Positions 7,041 through 14,265 are shown, counted from the first letter of the stretch. The stretch: DNA of 15,805 nt from Kerstersia similis (GCF_965139615.1 NZ_CBCSIQ010000042.1:1-15805); one strand, 5' to 3'. The notes: a model not told the origin generated them from the sequence alone. Translations and numbers: made by a program.

Positions 7041-7054
7041 TGAAAAAAGAGCGC

Positions 7055-7276
7055 CTAAGAGCGGTTGCCGCCGCTCTCATCGCTCGAAAACAGAGCATCA
7101 CCAGCGGCCTGAAGTCGCGCAAAAGTCGCTACGGAGTTTTCCCCCTTTAGGGCCTTCGCAGCCAGTGACAGAGCGCCCAGGATCACGGCTGCCGGATACT
7201 CATCCATACCGGCTTTGATGACCAGGCCGCCAAGCTGAATCTTGCGCCGCGTTTCCTCCCTTCTGGCGTTCATCAT
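7055..7276 (-). CDS. traD: Conjugal transfer protein TraD (Ti type)
   Basis: This is a 73-residue protein. The segment REETRRKIQLGGLVIKAGMDEYPAAVILGAL is the signature of the short TraD family of Ti/Sym-plasmid transfer regions, whose members are about 70 residues long; these are not related to F-plasmid TraD. I chose the ATG at 7276 because AGGA lies six bases upstream. A second ATG follows directly, and the frame is open further upstream without a better start. It lies between traC and traG, 34 bases before traG. TraC and TraD are relaxosome accessory proteins at oriT in Ti plasmids, though the biochemical role of TraD is poorly defined. Confidence 0.85.
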   Translation of the reverse strand: MMNARREETRRKIQLGGLVIKAGMDEYPAAVILGALSLAAKALKGENSVATFARLQAAGDALFSSDESGGNRS

Positions 7277-7295
7277 GAACCGTCCTAACTCGCGT

Positions 7296-7562
7296 TCAGT
7301 TCGCGCTATTCGCTGACGGAGCCGGAGCAGCTTGGACGGTCGGAGCCGGGGCGTTTTTGGGGCCGCGAAACTTGGAGGCAAGCGCCTCGAACTCCTTGCG
7401 CAAAGTTGCTTCGTCAATGTCCAGATCACCGAGGCCGGCTGCGATGGCGAGCTTGCCGATTCGTTCGGCGGCCTTGCTTTCCAGTTCGGCCAGTTCTGCC
7501 TTGATGCGGTTCAGTTCGGCCAGCTTCTCGGCCTTGCGCTCGGAAAGGGTCTTTCGTGCCAT
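7296..7562 (-). CDS. traC: Conjugal transfer protein TraC (Ti type, relaxosome accessory)
   Basis: This is an 88-residue protein. An N-terminal charged helix (MARKTLSERKAEKLAELNRIKAEL as a heptad-like run, about 1-30) is followed by ERIGKLAIAAGLGDLDIDEATLRKEF (about 34-59), which closely follows the TraC family of Ti plasmids, and a proline/alanine-rich tail. AAAGGAG seven to eight bases before the ATG at 7562 fixes the start; the longer open frame upstream crosses oriT and is not needed. In Ti plasmids TraC helps the relaxase act at oriT. It is the first gene of the leftward operon and lies next to the predicted nick region, as in those plasmids. Confidence 0.86.
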   Translation of the reverse strand: MARKTLSERKAEKLAELNRIKAELAELESKAAERIGKLAIAAGLGDLDIDEATLRKEFEALASKFRGPKNAPAPTVQAAPAPSANSAN

Positions 7563-7667
7563 GTTGTTTTCTCCTTTGCTGAATGGCGGTTTATGCCCCT
7601 TCGATGGTAGCACCGGAGCCTGTGGCGGGGAAGTGCCGGCGGTGGTATAGTCATGAGCGAAAGCGAA

Positions 7668-7698
7668 ATGCGCACTTACGGGTTGCTGCGCAACCCTC
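7668..7698 (-). other. Origin of transfer (oriT) nick region, MOBQ type
   Basis: On the minus strand a perfect inverted repeat GGGTTGC-GCA-GCAACCC (7680-7696) is followed one base later by TAAGTGCGC (7678-7670). TAAGTGCG followed by C is the conserved nick sequence of RSF1010/Ti-type oriTs, and an inverted repeat just 5' of it is the normal relaxase-recognition layout. It lies between the divergent traC and traA operons, exactly where Ti plasmids carry oriT. The nick should fall near 7669-7671 on the minus strand; the exact base is inferred from relatives. Confidence 0.85.
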
Positions 7699-7703
7699 AT
7701 GCG

Positions 7704-7730
7704 GCCGGGGATACCCCGGCACCCCTTTTT
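7704..7730 (+). terminator. GC-rich hairpin with T-run between oriT and traA
   Basis: GCCGGGG-ATA-CCCCGGC (7704-7720) is followed by ACCCC and five T residues that merge into the KorB-type operator. It has the shape of an intrinsic terminator or attenuator lying 36 bases before the traA start, but the five-base gap before the T-run weakens that reading. It could also be part of the relaxosome site. Confidence 0.4.
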
Positions 7731-7740
7731 AGCGGCTAAA
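7728..7740. promoter_or_regulatory. KorB-type operator upstream of traA
   Basis: TTTAGCGGCTAAA is an exact KorB operator match that ends 15 bases before the traA ATG. It places the relaxase operon under a KorB-like repressor that this plasmid does not encode. Confidence 0.85.
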
Positions 7741-7755
7741 ACGCCAAGGGAAGAT

Positions 7756-10700
7756 ATGGCGATCTATCACCTGAACACGCACACGATAGGACGGGCAGCC
7801 GGGCATAGCGCCGTGGCTGCTGCCGCCTATCGGTCTGCGTCGAAGCTGGTAGATGAGCGCACCGGGGAAGTGTTCGACTTCACCCGGAAAGGTGGCGTCC
7901 TGTCGGCCGAGATCGTCACGCCCGCAGGCGTGCCGGTTCCCGAGCGCGCCGCCTTGTGGAATGCCGCCGAAGCCGCCGAGAAGCGCAAGGATGCGCGAGT
8001 GGCCCGCGAGTGGCGGGCGGCCCTGCCGCACGAGCTGAACGAAGCCGACCGGCGCGAGCTGGCAACGCGCATGGGGCAGGCTATCGCCGACCGCTACGGC
8101 GTGGCCGTGGATGTCTGCATCCACGCCCCGGACAGGGAAGGCGACGACCGGAATTTTCACGTTCACATGCTGGCGACCACGCGCACCATTGGCGCGGATG
8201 GAACGCTAGGCGCTAAGGCCGTCATCGAGCTGGCGAACAAAGACAGGCAGAAGGCGGGCATTCCAGGCACCAGCCAGGGCGACATTACCGACATTCGCCG
8301 CGAGTGGGCTGAGCTGACAAACGAGGCATTGGAGCGGGCCGGCATTAGCGCCCGCGTCGATCACCGCAGCTATGCCGACCAGGGCATCGAGCTAACCCCG
8401 ACCCGTCACATTGGCACCGATGCTGTGGCGATGCAGCGGCGCGGCCTGGAAGGCGTGGAGCGCATCGACCTGCACAACGCAGACCGGCAGGAACAAGCCC
8501 GCCAGATTACCGAGCGGCCCGAAATCATCCTGGACAAAATCACGGCCACCCAGGCGGTTTTCAGCCGCAGGGAGATTGCCGCCGAGCTGAACCGCTACAT
8601 TGACGACGCCGAGCAGTTCCAGGCGCTTCTAGCGAAGCTGGAAAACTCGCCGCACCTGATCGAATTGGAGCCGGCCATAGGCCGCCATCCGGCCAAGTTC
8701 TCTACCCGCGAAATGATCGACACCGAGCGGGCAATGGTGGCGAGCGCCGAGCGTCTGGCTGGCAGCGGCAAGCATGGCGTTTCCACGGCCATCGTGAATG
8801 CCGCCATTGATGGAGTCGGCACCCTTTCGGACGAGCAGAAAAACGCCGTGCGCCACGTCACGCAGGCCGGCAGTTTGGCCGTGGTGATCGGTGACGCCGG
8901 TACCGGCAAATCGTTCAGCATGAAGGTTGCCCGTGAGGCGTGGGAGGCGGCCGGCTACAACGTGCGTGGCGCGGCCCTGGCCGGCAAGGCAGCCGACGAA
9001 TTGCAGGCCGGCAGCGGCATCGAAAGCCGCACCCTGGCGAGCCTGGAATATGCCTGGAAGAACGGCCAGGACAAGCTAACCAGCCGCGACGTCCTGGTGA
9101 TCGACGAGGCGGGCATGATCGGCAGCCGCCAGCTTGGCCGCGTGCTGAAAGCCGCCGAGCAGGCCGGGGCAAAAGTCGTCCTGCTGGGCGACGATAAACA
9201 GCTTGCTGCCATCGAGGCCGGCGCAGCATTCCGTGGCGTGGTGCAGCGCGTCCGAGCGGCCGAAATCACAGAGGTACGCCGGCAGAAACACGCCTGGATG
9301 CGCGAGGCCGGCCAGCAGCTTGCGCGGGGTTCCGTGGTCGATGGACTGGCGGCCTACGCCGAGCGCGGCCACGTCCAAATCCACGGCAGCCGGGAGGCAG
9401 CACGCGACGCCCTGGCGGCGGCCTACGTGGCCGACCAAGGCACGGGCAGTCAAATCATCCTGGCCCACAGCAATGCAGACGTGCAGGCACTCAATGAGGC
9501 GGTGCGCGAGGCCCGCAAGGAGCGCGGTGAGCTGGCCGGCATTGCCCGGTTTATGACCGAGCGCGGCGGCCGCGAATTTGCCCAGGGCGACCGCCTGGTG
9601 TTCTTGCGTAACGACCGCGAGCTGGACGTGAAAAACGGCACCCTTGGCACCGTCGAGCGGGCCGAAAATGGCCGCCTGGCCGTGCGCCTGGATAGTGGCG
9701 AAATGCGCGAGTTCAGCGCCGAGCAATATGCGGCCGTCGATCACGGCTACGCCGTCACGATCCACAAGGCCCAGGGCGTGACCGTGGATCGCGCCTATCT
9801 GCTGGCGACCCCCGGCATGGATCGCAGCCTGGCCTATGTCGGCATGACCCGCCACCGCGAGGCCGTGACCCTGTTTGCCGGCGCTGATGACTTCACCGAC
9901 CGCCGAGCGGGCCGCCTGGTCGATCACGGCGCAGCGCCCTACGAGCACGACCCGAAAAACGGCCTGTCCTACTTCGCCACGCTGGAGAACGACAAGGGCG
10001 AACGGCACACCATTTGGGGCGTTGATTTGGAACGTGCCATTGCCGACAGCGGCGCACAGATCGGCGACCGTATCGGCCTGGCGCATGGCGGCGCTCAAAC
10101 TGTGCGCCTGCCCGATGGGCGGATGGTGGAGCGCAACACCTGGCACGTGCAGACTGCCGAGGAACTGGCCGCCGGCAAGTTGGCCCAGGTGATGGGCCGA
10201 CAGCGGCCGAAGGAAAGCACGCTGGACTATCTGCCCGACTTCGCAGAACAGCGCGGCTTCGACAGCGAAAGCGTGTTGCGGCGCTGGGTCGAGCGCGGCC
10301 GGGCCAAGGTGGCCCACCTGGCGGGCCGGATGCGCGATGCCCTGCGCCGAGGCTTGGAACGCCACGGCCGTCCCGACCTCATGCCGGCCACCGACATTGC
10401 CGGCAAGCCAGCCATGCCGCAGCAGCAGGTCGAGAGCACGCCAGAGGACGAGAAAGCACGCAAGGCGCGGGAAATCGCCGAGCGGTTCCGCCAGAAGGTG
10501 GCCCAGGAGCGCGGCGAGCTGGCCGCCTCGCAGCAGCGCCCGCAAGCCGAGCAGCAGGCCCCCGACGCCCTGGCCGGATTCCGGGCCAGTGTCGAGCGTG
10601 CCGAGGCGGCCGGCGGCGGCCTGGCCCTGGACGTGGCCCGTGCGCAGCTTGCCGTGGCCCAGGAGTTTCAGGCGGCCGGGAAAGATCCACGGCACCACGC

Positions 10701-11100
10701 CGCAGCCATCATGCAGGAAGGCCAGCGCCGGGCCTTTGCTGGCCTGTCGCAGCCGTCGCCGGCCAAGGTCGAGCGCCAGGCCGAGCGGCCGGCGGCCGTC
10801 CAGGTCAATGCGGTGGCCGTGGGCCTTGCCAAGCAGGCCGTGAGCAAGTTCAAGGCCCTGGCGGCCGAGCGGCGGGTAGGTTCCCCCGCGATGAAAGATC
10901 GCGGTTCCAAGTGGCAGAGCCTGGCCCCCGAGCTGCGCGAGCAGATCGAGCGATTCAACGCCCTGCCTGCCACGCAGCAGGCCCAGGCGGCAGAACGGAT
11001 GCAGCAGGAAATGGCCGAGCGGTACAGCCGCGACCCGAAGGCAGCAGCCCGCGACCGCGAGCTGTTCCAAGGGCGTGACCGTGGCGGCCTCAGCCGATAG
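7756..11100 (+). CDS. traA: TraA: MOBQ relaxase fused to a RecD-like helicase
   Basis: This is a 1114-residue protein. The N-terminal MobA/MobL relaxase domain (about 1-230) has the catalytic Tyr25 in AAAAYRSASKL and the metal-binding histidines around His123 and FHVH (135-137). It nicks oriT and stays covalently attached to the strand. The middle (about 355-700) is a RecD/TraI-like superfamily 1 helicase: Walker A GDAGTGKS (379-386), Walker B VLVIDE (446-451), LLGDDKQL, and HKAQGVT near 670. The C-terminal ~380 residues are charged, Ala/Glu/Arg-rich and probably helical. This relaxase-helicase fusion is the Ti/pNGR234a TraA type. The ATG at 7756, preceded by AAGGGAAG, starts the conserved MAIYHL; an upstream in-frame ATG at 7699 would span the operator and is not favoured. 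The KorB-type operator lies just before it. Confidence 0.95.
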   Translation: MAIYHLNTHTIGRAAGHSAVAAAAYRSASKLVDERTGEVFDFTRKGGVLSAEIVTPAGVPVPERAALWNAAEAAEKRKDARVAREWRAALPHELNEADRRELATRMGQAIADRYGVAVDVCIHAPDREGDDRNFHVHMLATTRTIGADGTLGAKAVIELANKDRQKAGIPGTSQGDITDIRREWAELTNEALERAGISARVDHRSYADQGIELTPTRHIGTDAVAMQRRGLEGVERIDLHNADRQEQARQITERPEIILDKITATQAVFSRREIAAELNRYIDDAEQFQALLAKLENSPHLIELEPAIGRHPAKFSTREMIDTERAMVASAERLAGSGKHGVSTAIVNAAIDGVGTLSDEQKNAVRHVTQAGSLAVVIGDAGTGKSFSMKVAREAWEAAGYNVRGAALAGKAADELQAGSGIESRTLASLEYAWKNGQDKLTSRDVLVIDEAGMIGSRQLGRVLKAAEQAGAKVVLLGDDKQLAAIEAGAAFRGVVQRVRAAEITEVRRQKHAWMREAGQQLARGSVVDGLAAYAERGHVQIHGSREAARDALAAAYVADQGTGSQIILAHSNADVQALNEAVREARKERGELAGIARFMTERGGREFAQGDRLVFLRNDRELDVKNGTLGTVERAENGRLAVRLDSGEMREFSAEQYAAVDHGYAVTIHKAQGVTVDRAYLLATPGMDRSLAYVGMTRHREAVTLFAGADDFTDRRAGRLVDHGAAPYEHDPKNGLSYFATLENDKGERHTIWGVDLERAIADSGAQIGDRIGLAHGGAQTVRLPDGRMVERNTWHVQTAEELAAGKLAQVMGRQRPKESTLDYLPDFAEQRGFDSESVLRRWVERGRAKVAHLAGRMRDALRRGLERHGRPDLMPATDIAGKPAMPQQQVESTPEDEKARKAREIAERFRQKVAQERGELAASQQRPQAEQQAPDALAGFRASVERAEAAGGGLALDVARAQLAVAQEFQAAGKDPRHHAAAIMQEGQRRAFAGLSQPSPAKVERQAERPAAVQVNAVAVGLAKQAVSKFKALAAERRVGSPAMKDRGSKWQSLAPELREQIERFNALPATQQAQAAERMQQEMAERYSRDPKAAARDRELFQGRDRGGLSR

Positions 11101-11127
11101 GCAACCACTCAACGCAAGGAGGACACG

Positions 11128-11484
11128 ATGAACGACGAACGCACCGAGCCTACAAACGACGAGCTGGCCGCCAGTTACGCCAAGCAGATCGAGCAGGCGC
11201 AGGCCCGCCGGGAAGCGAAGGACATGGAGCGCCTGGAGCGCCACGGCCAGGCCGCCGCCCTGGCGGCGCAGAGCATCGAGGGCCAGAGCTTCGAGCTGGA
11301 CGCCGGCCAAAAGGTCGAGCTGAACGAGATCAACGGCCAGCAGGCAAAGACGCTGGCAAAGGAATTGAACCGGGACAACGAGAACGGCGACCAGGTGAAA
11401 GCAGCCAGGGCGCGGGAGATCGCCGAACGGTTCAAGGAGAAGGCGGCACGCGACCGGGAGCAAGCCCGCAGCTTTAGCCGCTAA
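11128..11484 (+). CDS. Small charged protein sharing a motif with TraA; unknown function
   Basis: This 118-residue, highly charged, mostly helical protein has no membrane segment or signal peptide and I do not recognise a family. Its residues 91-105 (KAARAREIAERFKEK) match TraA residues 900-914 (KARKAREIAERFRQK) at 11 of 15 positions. That suggests a shared docking helix or an ancient partial duplication. An excellent AAGGAGG seven bases ahead fixes the ATG at 11128, and it lies 27 bases after the traA stop in the same operon. Its last codons (SFSR-stop) are written with a complete KorB-type operator. A relaxosome accessory or TraA-binding role is inferred from position and motif only. Confidence 0.72.
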   Translation: MNDERTEPTNDELAASYAKQIEQAQARREAKDMERLERHGQAAALAAQSIEGQSFELDAGQKVELNEINGQQAKTLAKELNRDNENGDQVKAARAREIAERFKEKAARDREQARSFSR

Positions 11485-11485
11485 A
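11473..11485. promoter_or_regulatory. KorB-type operator overlapping the end of the small charged gene
   Basis: TTTAGCCGCTAAA (the C-centred form of the KorB consensus) includes the stop codon of the preceding gene. It lies 72 bases upstream of the membrane-protein/protease gene pair. No clear sigma70 promoter is visible in between. Confidence 0.8.
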
Positions 11486-11536
11486 GGCGGTGCCAAGGGC
11501 GGCGGCAACCGACCCAAGGCACCTAACCACAACCCC

Positions 11537-11552
11537 ACCTGACATAGAGGTG
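11537..11552 (+). repeat. Leader repeat before the small membrane-protein gene (shared with traG)
   Basis: ACCTGACATAGAGGTG carries the ribosome-binding site (GAGG) for the ATG at 11558. It is identical to the traG leader on the opposite strand (7025-7040), and the two starts have similar spacing. CACCT/AGGTG arms make it weakly palindromic. Confidence 0.7.
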
Positions 11553-11557
11553 AAATC

Positions 11558-11773
11558 ATGGCTGACACCAATGTTACCGGCCGCCAGAGCCGGGAGCTAA
11601 CGAAATATCGGGCGACCTTCGCGGCTGCCCTGGTGGCCCTGGCCGGCGCGGCCTGGATGCTGGCCGAGGCGTACCAGGCGCACGGCGAGTTCCTGAAAGC
11701 CGGCGACGACACAGGCGAGCGCCTGATGCAGCGCGGCCTGATTGCTGGGAGCGCACAGCATGAGCAGCGTTAA
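11558..11773 (+). CDS. Single-helix membrane protein, unknown function
   Basis: This 71-residue protein has one clear hydrophobic helix (about residues 19-40, ATFAAALVALAGAAWMLAEAY). It is flanked by a polar N-terminus and a charged C-terminal tail; the Arg/Lys-rich N-terminal flank suggests the N-terminus is in the cytoplasm. I do not recognise a family. GAGG lies about eight bases before the ATG at 11558, inside the leader shared with traG. The gene overlaps the next one by 14 bases (ATG at 11760 within its last codons), which implies coupled translation with the protease. It could be a partner or anchor of the protease or of TraG, based on context alone. Confidence 0.68.
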   Translation: MADTNVTGRQSRELTKYRATFAAALVALAGAAWMLAEAYQAHGEFLKAGDDTGERLMQRGLIAGSAQHEQR

Positions 11774-12677
11774 GACCTGGCGACGCGCGGCCCTGGCGGC
11801 ATACATCGCGGCCGGTGTCGGCCTGACCGGCGGCGGCTACGCCCTTGCCACCGTCAAGGCGAACGAAAACGCCCAGGTGGCCGCCCTGCGGGCCTACGTG
11901 GAGAGCTGGAAGGATGGGCAGCAGGATCAGGCCGAGCTTGCCACGGCGGACACGGCGGCCGGCGACGAACTGGTGATAGACGCCCGCCCCTACCCTGTCC
12001 CCGACTGGTCGGCCGTGGCCGAGCGGGCCATGCCTGCCGTGGTCATGGTGTCGGTCATGCCCCGTCCGATGGGCGACGGCAGCGCAAACCGCGCCTGGCT
12101 CATCCCTGGCGTGCAACAGAACGCGGCCACGGCCGCCCTGTCCGGCATCCGGGCCGTTGCGAATGGGTGGGCCGAGTATGACCAGAAACGCGCCTGGGAA
12201 ACGCGAGGCGCCGGCGTCCTGGTAGGCGACGGCCGCCATGCCCTGACGGCCGCGCATGTCCTGGCCGACACCGAAAGCGTGCGCGTGAAGCTGGCCGGCG
12301 GCGAGTGGCGCAGCGCCCGCGTGGTGCGCAGCCAGGAGCATTTCGACGTGGCCCTGTTGGAGATCGAGGGCGAGCCAGGACAGCCGGCAAGCATTGCCCC
12401 TGCCCTGCCCCGCCAGGGCCAGGCCATAGCGGCTATTGGTTCGCCGGCTGGCCTGGACTACTCCATGAGCGCCGGCATTGTCAGCCGGTACGGCGTGGCC
12501 GTGGGCTTGTTCGCGCCGGCCCTCATGATGGACACGGATGCACGCATCACCGGCGGCAACTCTGGCGGCCCGGTGTTCAACGCCAGGGGCGAAGCCGTGG
12601 GCATCGTCAGCAGCAGCACGCATGGCTTTACCCACATCGTGCCGATCAATCGCGCCTTGGCCGTGGTCGGCCTGTAG
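11760..12677 (+). CDS. Membrane-anchored HtrA/trypsin-like serine protease
   Basis: This is a 305-residue protein. An N-terminal signal anchor (about 9-31) is followed by a short periplasmic stalk and a chymotrypsin-fold domain. All three catalytic residues are in place: His166 in LTAAHVL, Asp196 in HFDVALLEI and Ser268 in GGNSGGPVF. No PDZ domain follows, unlike DegP/DegS, and the protein ends about 37 residues after the serine. Some 45 residues (about 102-148) between the first strand and the catalytic His resemble a long, DegP-like LA loop. The ATG at 11760 (GGGAG eight bases ahead) is preferred to an upstream frame start because it gives a proper signal anchor. It is the last gene of the traA operon, before a strong terminator. 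A role in processing or quality control of transfer proteins is inferred. Confidence 0.88.
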   Translation: MSSVKTWRRAALAAYIAAGVGLTGGGYALATVKANENAQVAALRAYVESWKDGQQDQAELATADTAAGDELVIDARPYPVPDWSAVAERAMPAVVMVSVMPRPMGDGSANRAWLIPGVQQNAATAALSGIRAVANGWAEYDQKRAWETRGAGVLVGDGRHALTAAHVLADTESVRVKLAGGEWRSARVVRSQEHFDVALLEIEGEPGQPASIAPALPRQGQAIAAIGSPAGLDYSMSAGIVSRYGVAVGLFAPALMMDTDARITGGNSGGPVFNARGEAVGIVSSSTHGFTHIVPINRALAVVGL

Positions 12678-12696
12678 CCAACCCACCAGGTGCAGT

Positions 12697-12726
12697 AAGG
12701 GCGGCCATCGAGCCGCCCTTTTGTTG
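12697..12726. terminator. Intrinsic terminator after the protease gene
   Basis: A perfect stem AAGGGCGGC/GCCGCCCTT (12697-12705 and 12712-12720, 6-base loop) is followed by TTGTTG, giving a CTTTTGTT tail. It closes the traA operon and separates it from the convergent restriction-modification genes. Confidence 0.85.
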
Positions 12727-12739
12727 CTTCAGGATTGGG

Positions 12740-13444
12740 TCAGTCGATAGCGGGCAGTGCCGCTAAGCTAACCGTCGCCTGGCCTGTTTTGTGGGTGATG
12801 CGATCAGCTTGAGAGTGGTTGGAGTAGGTCGGCCAGTTCGGGTAATACTCATCGGCCTGGTTGCCCCACACAGACCAGCCATCACGTGGGCCGCGTGCAA
12901 AAAGTTCAAGGTAAGGGCCAGGGCTGCACGATTCCACGATGTCGTAAAACTCGTCAGGCTTGCGCGAGTGTTCGCGCTTTTGAGTCGCCAAGAAATTCAC
13001 TTGGCGTCGGCCTGGCGCAAGCGTTCTGGCGTTCTTACCACGGACACCAAACAGCACCAGTTCGGTGACGTTGCGGAAGTAGAAGCCAACGCCGCGCCCA
13101 TCCGGCCCGCCATCCTTGCGGATCTTGTGCCAGACGAGATTGCTTTTGTAGGTGAATCCCCAGGCTTCAAGCACCTTGATTCCTTCGGGCAGCAAGGCAT
13201 TAGGCACCCACAGATAGAGGTGGGCCGTGTCGGCTGTCAGTTGTTCAACCGGCAGCGCCATGATTTCATCAAGGCTCATCGTGCCGTAGCGAGACAGACG
13301 CTTGTGTTCCGGTGCCATCTTGCCTGTGCGGTTTTGGAACTGCCAAGGAGGGTCGGCCAGGATGGTATGAAAGCGCTGGCCACCATGTCGGGCCAGCAAA
13401 TCCCGCGCCGCGTCTGGTGCCGTATCGGCCTTTTTCTTGGTCAT
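12740..13444 (-). CDS. MT-A70-family adenine DNA methyltransferase (modification subunit)
   Basis: This is a 234-residue protein. DPPW (31-34) in FHTILADPPWQF is the catalytic motif of N6-adenine methyltransferases, and LYLWVPNALLPEG, YKSNLVWHKIRKDG, FRNVTELVLFGVRG and HSRKPDEFYDIVE follow in the order typical of the MT-A70 family. The M.MunI type II methyltransferase is related to this family. It should transfer a methyl group from S-adenosylmethionine to adenine in the site cut by the neighbouring endonuclease. The ATG at 13444 overlaps the endonuclease stop (ATGA), so translation is coupled. The region is visibly lower in GC than the tra genes, a sign of separate acquisition. The target site cannot be read from the sequence. 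Confidence 0.88.
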   Translation of the reverse strand: MTKKKADTAPDAARDLLARHGGQRFHTILADPPWQFQNRTGKMAPEHKRLSRYGTMSLDEIMALPVEQLTADTAHLYLWVPNALLPEGIKVLEAWGFTYKSNLVWHKIRKDGGPDGRGVGFYFRNVTELVLFGVRGKNARTLAPGRRQVNFLATQKREHSRKPDEFYDIVESCSPGPYLELFARGPRDGWSVWGNQADEYYPNWPTYSNHSQADRITHKTGQATVSLAALPAID

Positions 13445-14265
13445 GATTGTGGGTTCCAGTCCTCAATAAGTTTCGGTGTGATGCCGAACACGAGGACGGG
13501 GCAGCCGCCATGCCTGCCGGCGTTGAGCCGATACAGGAGCTTGCCCATCCATGTCGTGCTGGCACCGTATTTCGCTCTTACGGTCTTGCCGATTGCTTCG
13601 CCCGCTTTGTTGAGTTGGGGCACTACGTCAAAGACGGGGTTTAGCTTCTCGCTGCGCGTGACCATGACCCCGGCACTTATCAGGCCGCATTCATGGAAGG
13701 CCCGCAGGGCATACAAATCCCGGTCAAAGGTCTGATCCTTGGAGTTCCATTCCAGATCGAAGGCCACCCGACCTTTCACGTAGTCGATCTTGTGGCCGTC
13801 GATGAAGTTCTCGATCATGCGCGGCGTGCTTTCCGACCGCTTCACTTTCTTGACCTTCCCGTCAGGCAGGAATGTTTCGTCATACTCCTGCATCCTCACC
13901 AGCAGATCCCCCTGAATCCTCGACTCGACCCAACCGGCCGGGCGTAGGGTGCGGGAAAACTTCTTCGGCATGACAGATTCATTCCCGCCAGGCGTTCCAA
14001 TGTCCCGCGTGGTGATGCGGAAAGCGAGTAAGGCCGCCTCGATCTCGGCCAACTCGTCAGGAAAGGAGTTAGCCAGGATCGCGGCCGCGTGCCGGTAGCT
14101 ATACACGTCGTAAAGCTCCCGCACTTCGGCGCTGATGTATCGCTCAACATCGGCCGGGCTGTCAGCATTGGGGCCAGGGCGCAGCGCAACATCATCGGCA
14201 GCCTGCGCCTCGACTTCCTGTCCCTCTCCCTCGTTGTCCAGTTCTGGATCTCGTCCGTTTGCCAT
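13441..14265 (-). CDS. BglII/BstYI-like type II restriction endonuclease
   Basis: This is a 274-residue protein. The first ~35 residues are acidic and probably disordered. The core contains HKIDYVKGRVAFDLEWNSKD (158-177), where Asp161, Asp170 and Glu172 have the same spacing as the active-site Asp84, Glu93 and Gln95 of BglII. DRDLYALRAFHECGLISAGVMVTRS (181-205) and TTWMGKLLYRLN plus GGCPVLVFGI near the C-terminus also fit the BglII/BstYI fold family. The adjoining adenine methyltransferase completes a type II restriction-modification pair. The ATG at 14265 has only a weak ribosome-binding site. A strong AAGGAGG (14292-14298) instead serves an out-of-frame ATG at 14284. The endonuclease gene precedes its methyltransferase in the operon. 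Confidence 0.82.
   Translation of the reverse strand: MANGRDPELDNEGEGQEVEAQAADDVALRPGPNADSPADVERYISAEVRELYDVYSYRHAAAILANSFPDELAEIEAALLAFRITTRDIGTPGGNESVMPKKFSRTLRPAGWVESRIQGDLLVRMQEYDETFLPDGKVKKVKRSESTPRMIENFIDGHKIDYVKGRVAFDLEWNSKDQTFDRDLYALRAFHECGLISAGVMVTRSEKLNPVFDVVPQLNKAGEAIGKTVRAKYGASTTWMGKLLYRLNAGRHGGCPVLVFGITPKLIEDWNPQS

Noticed and set aside
11522..11533. CCTAACCACAAC also present inverted at 14308-14319
   Set aside because: Several 12-base matches are expected by chance in 15.7 kb.
9076..11712. Very long minus-strand open frame opposite traA and the small charged gene
   Set aside because: It is antisense to a fully supported relaxase-helicase with catalytic motifs; long antisense frames are common in GC-rich genes.
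12762..12775. CTAAGCTAAC resembling a KorA operator near the methyltransferase 3' end
   Set aside because: It departs from the KorA palindrome at several positions and lies inside coding sequence far from a promoter.
12740..14265. Lack of AGATCT in the window as a hint that the system recognises the BglII site
   Set aside because: Only one or two sites would be expected at this size and composition, so absence is uninformative, and my scan by eye is not exhaustive.
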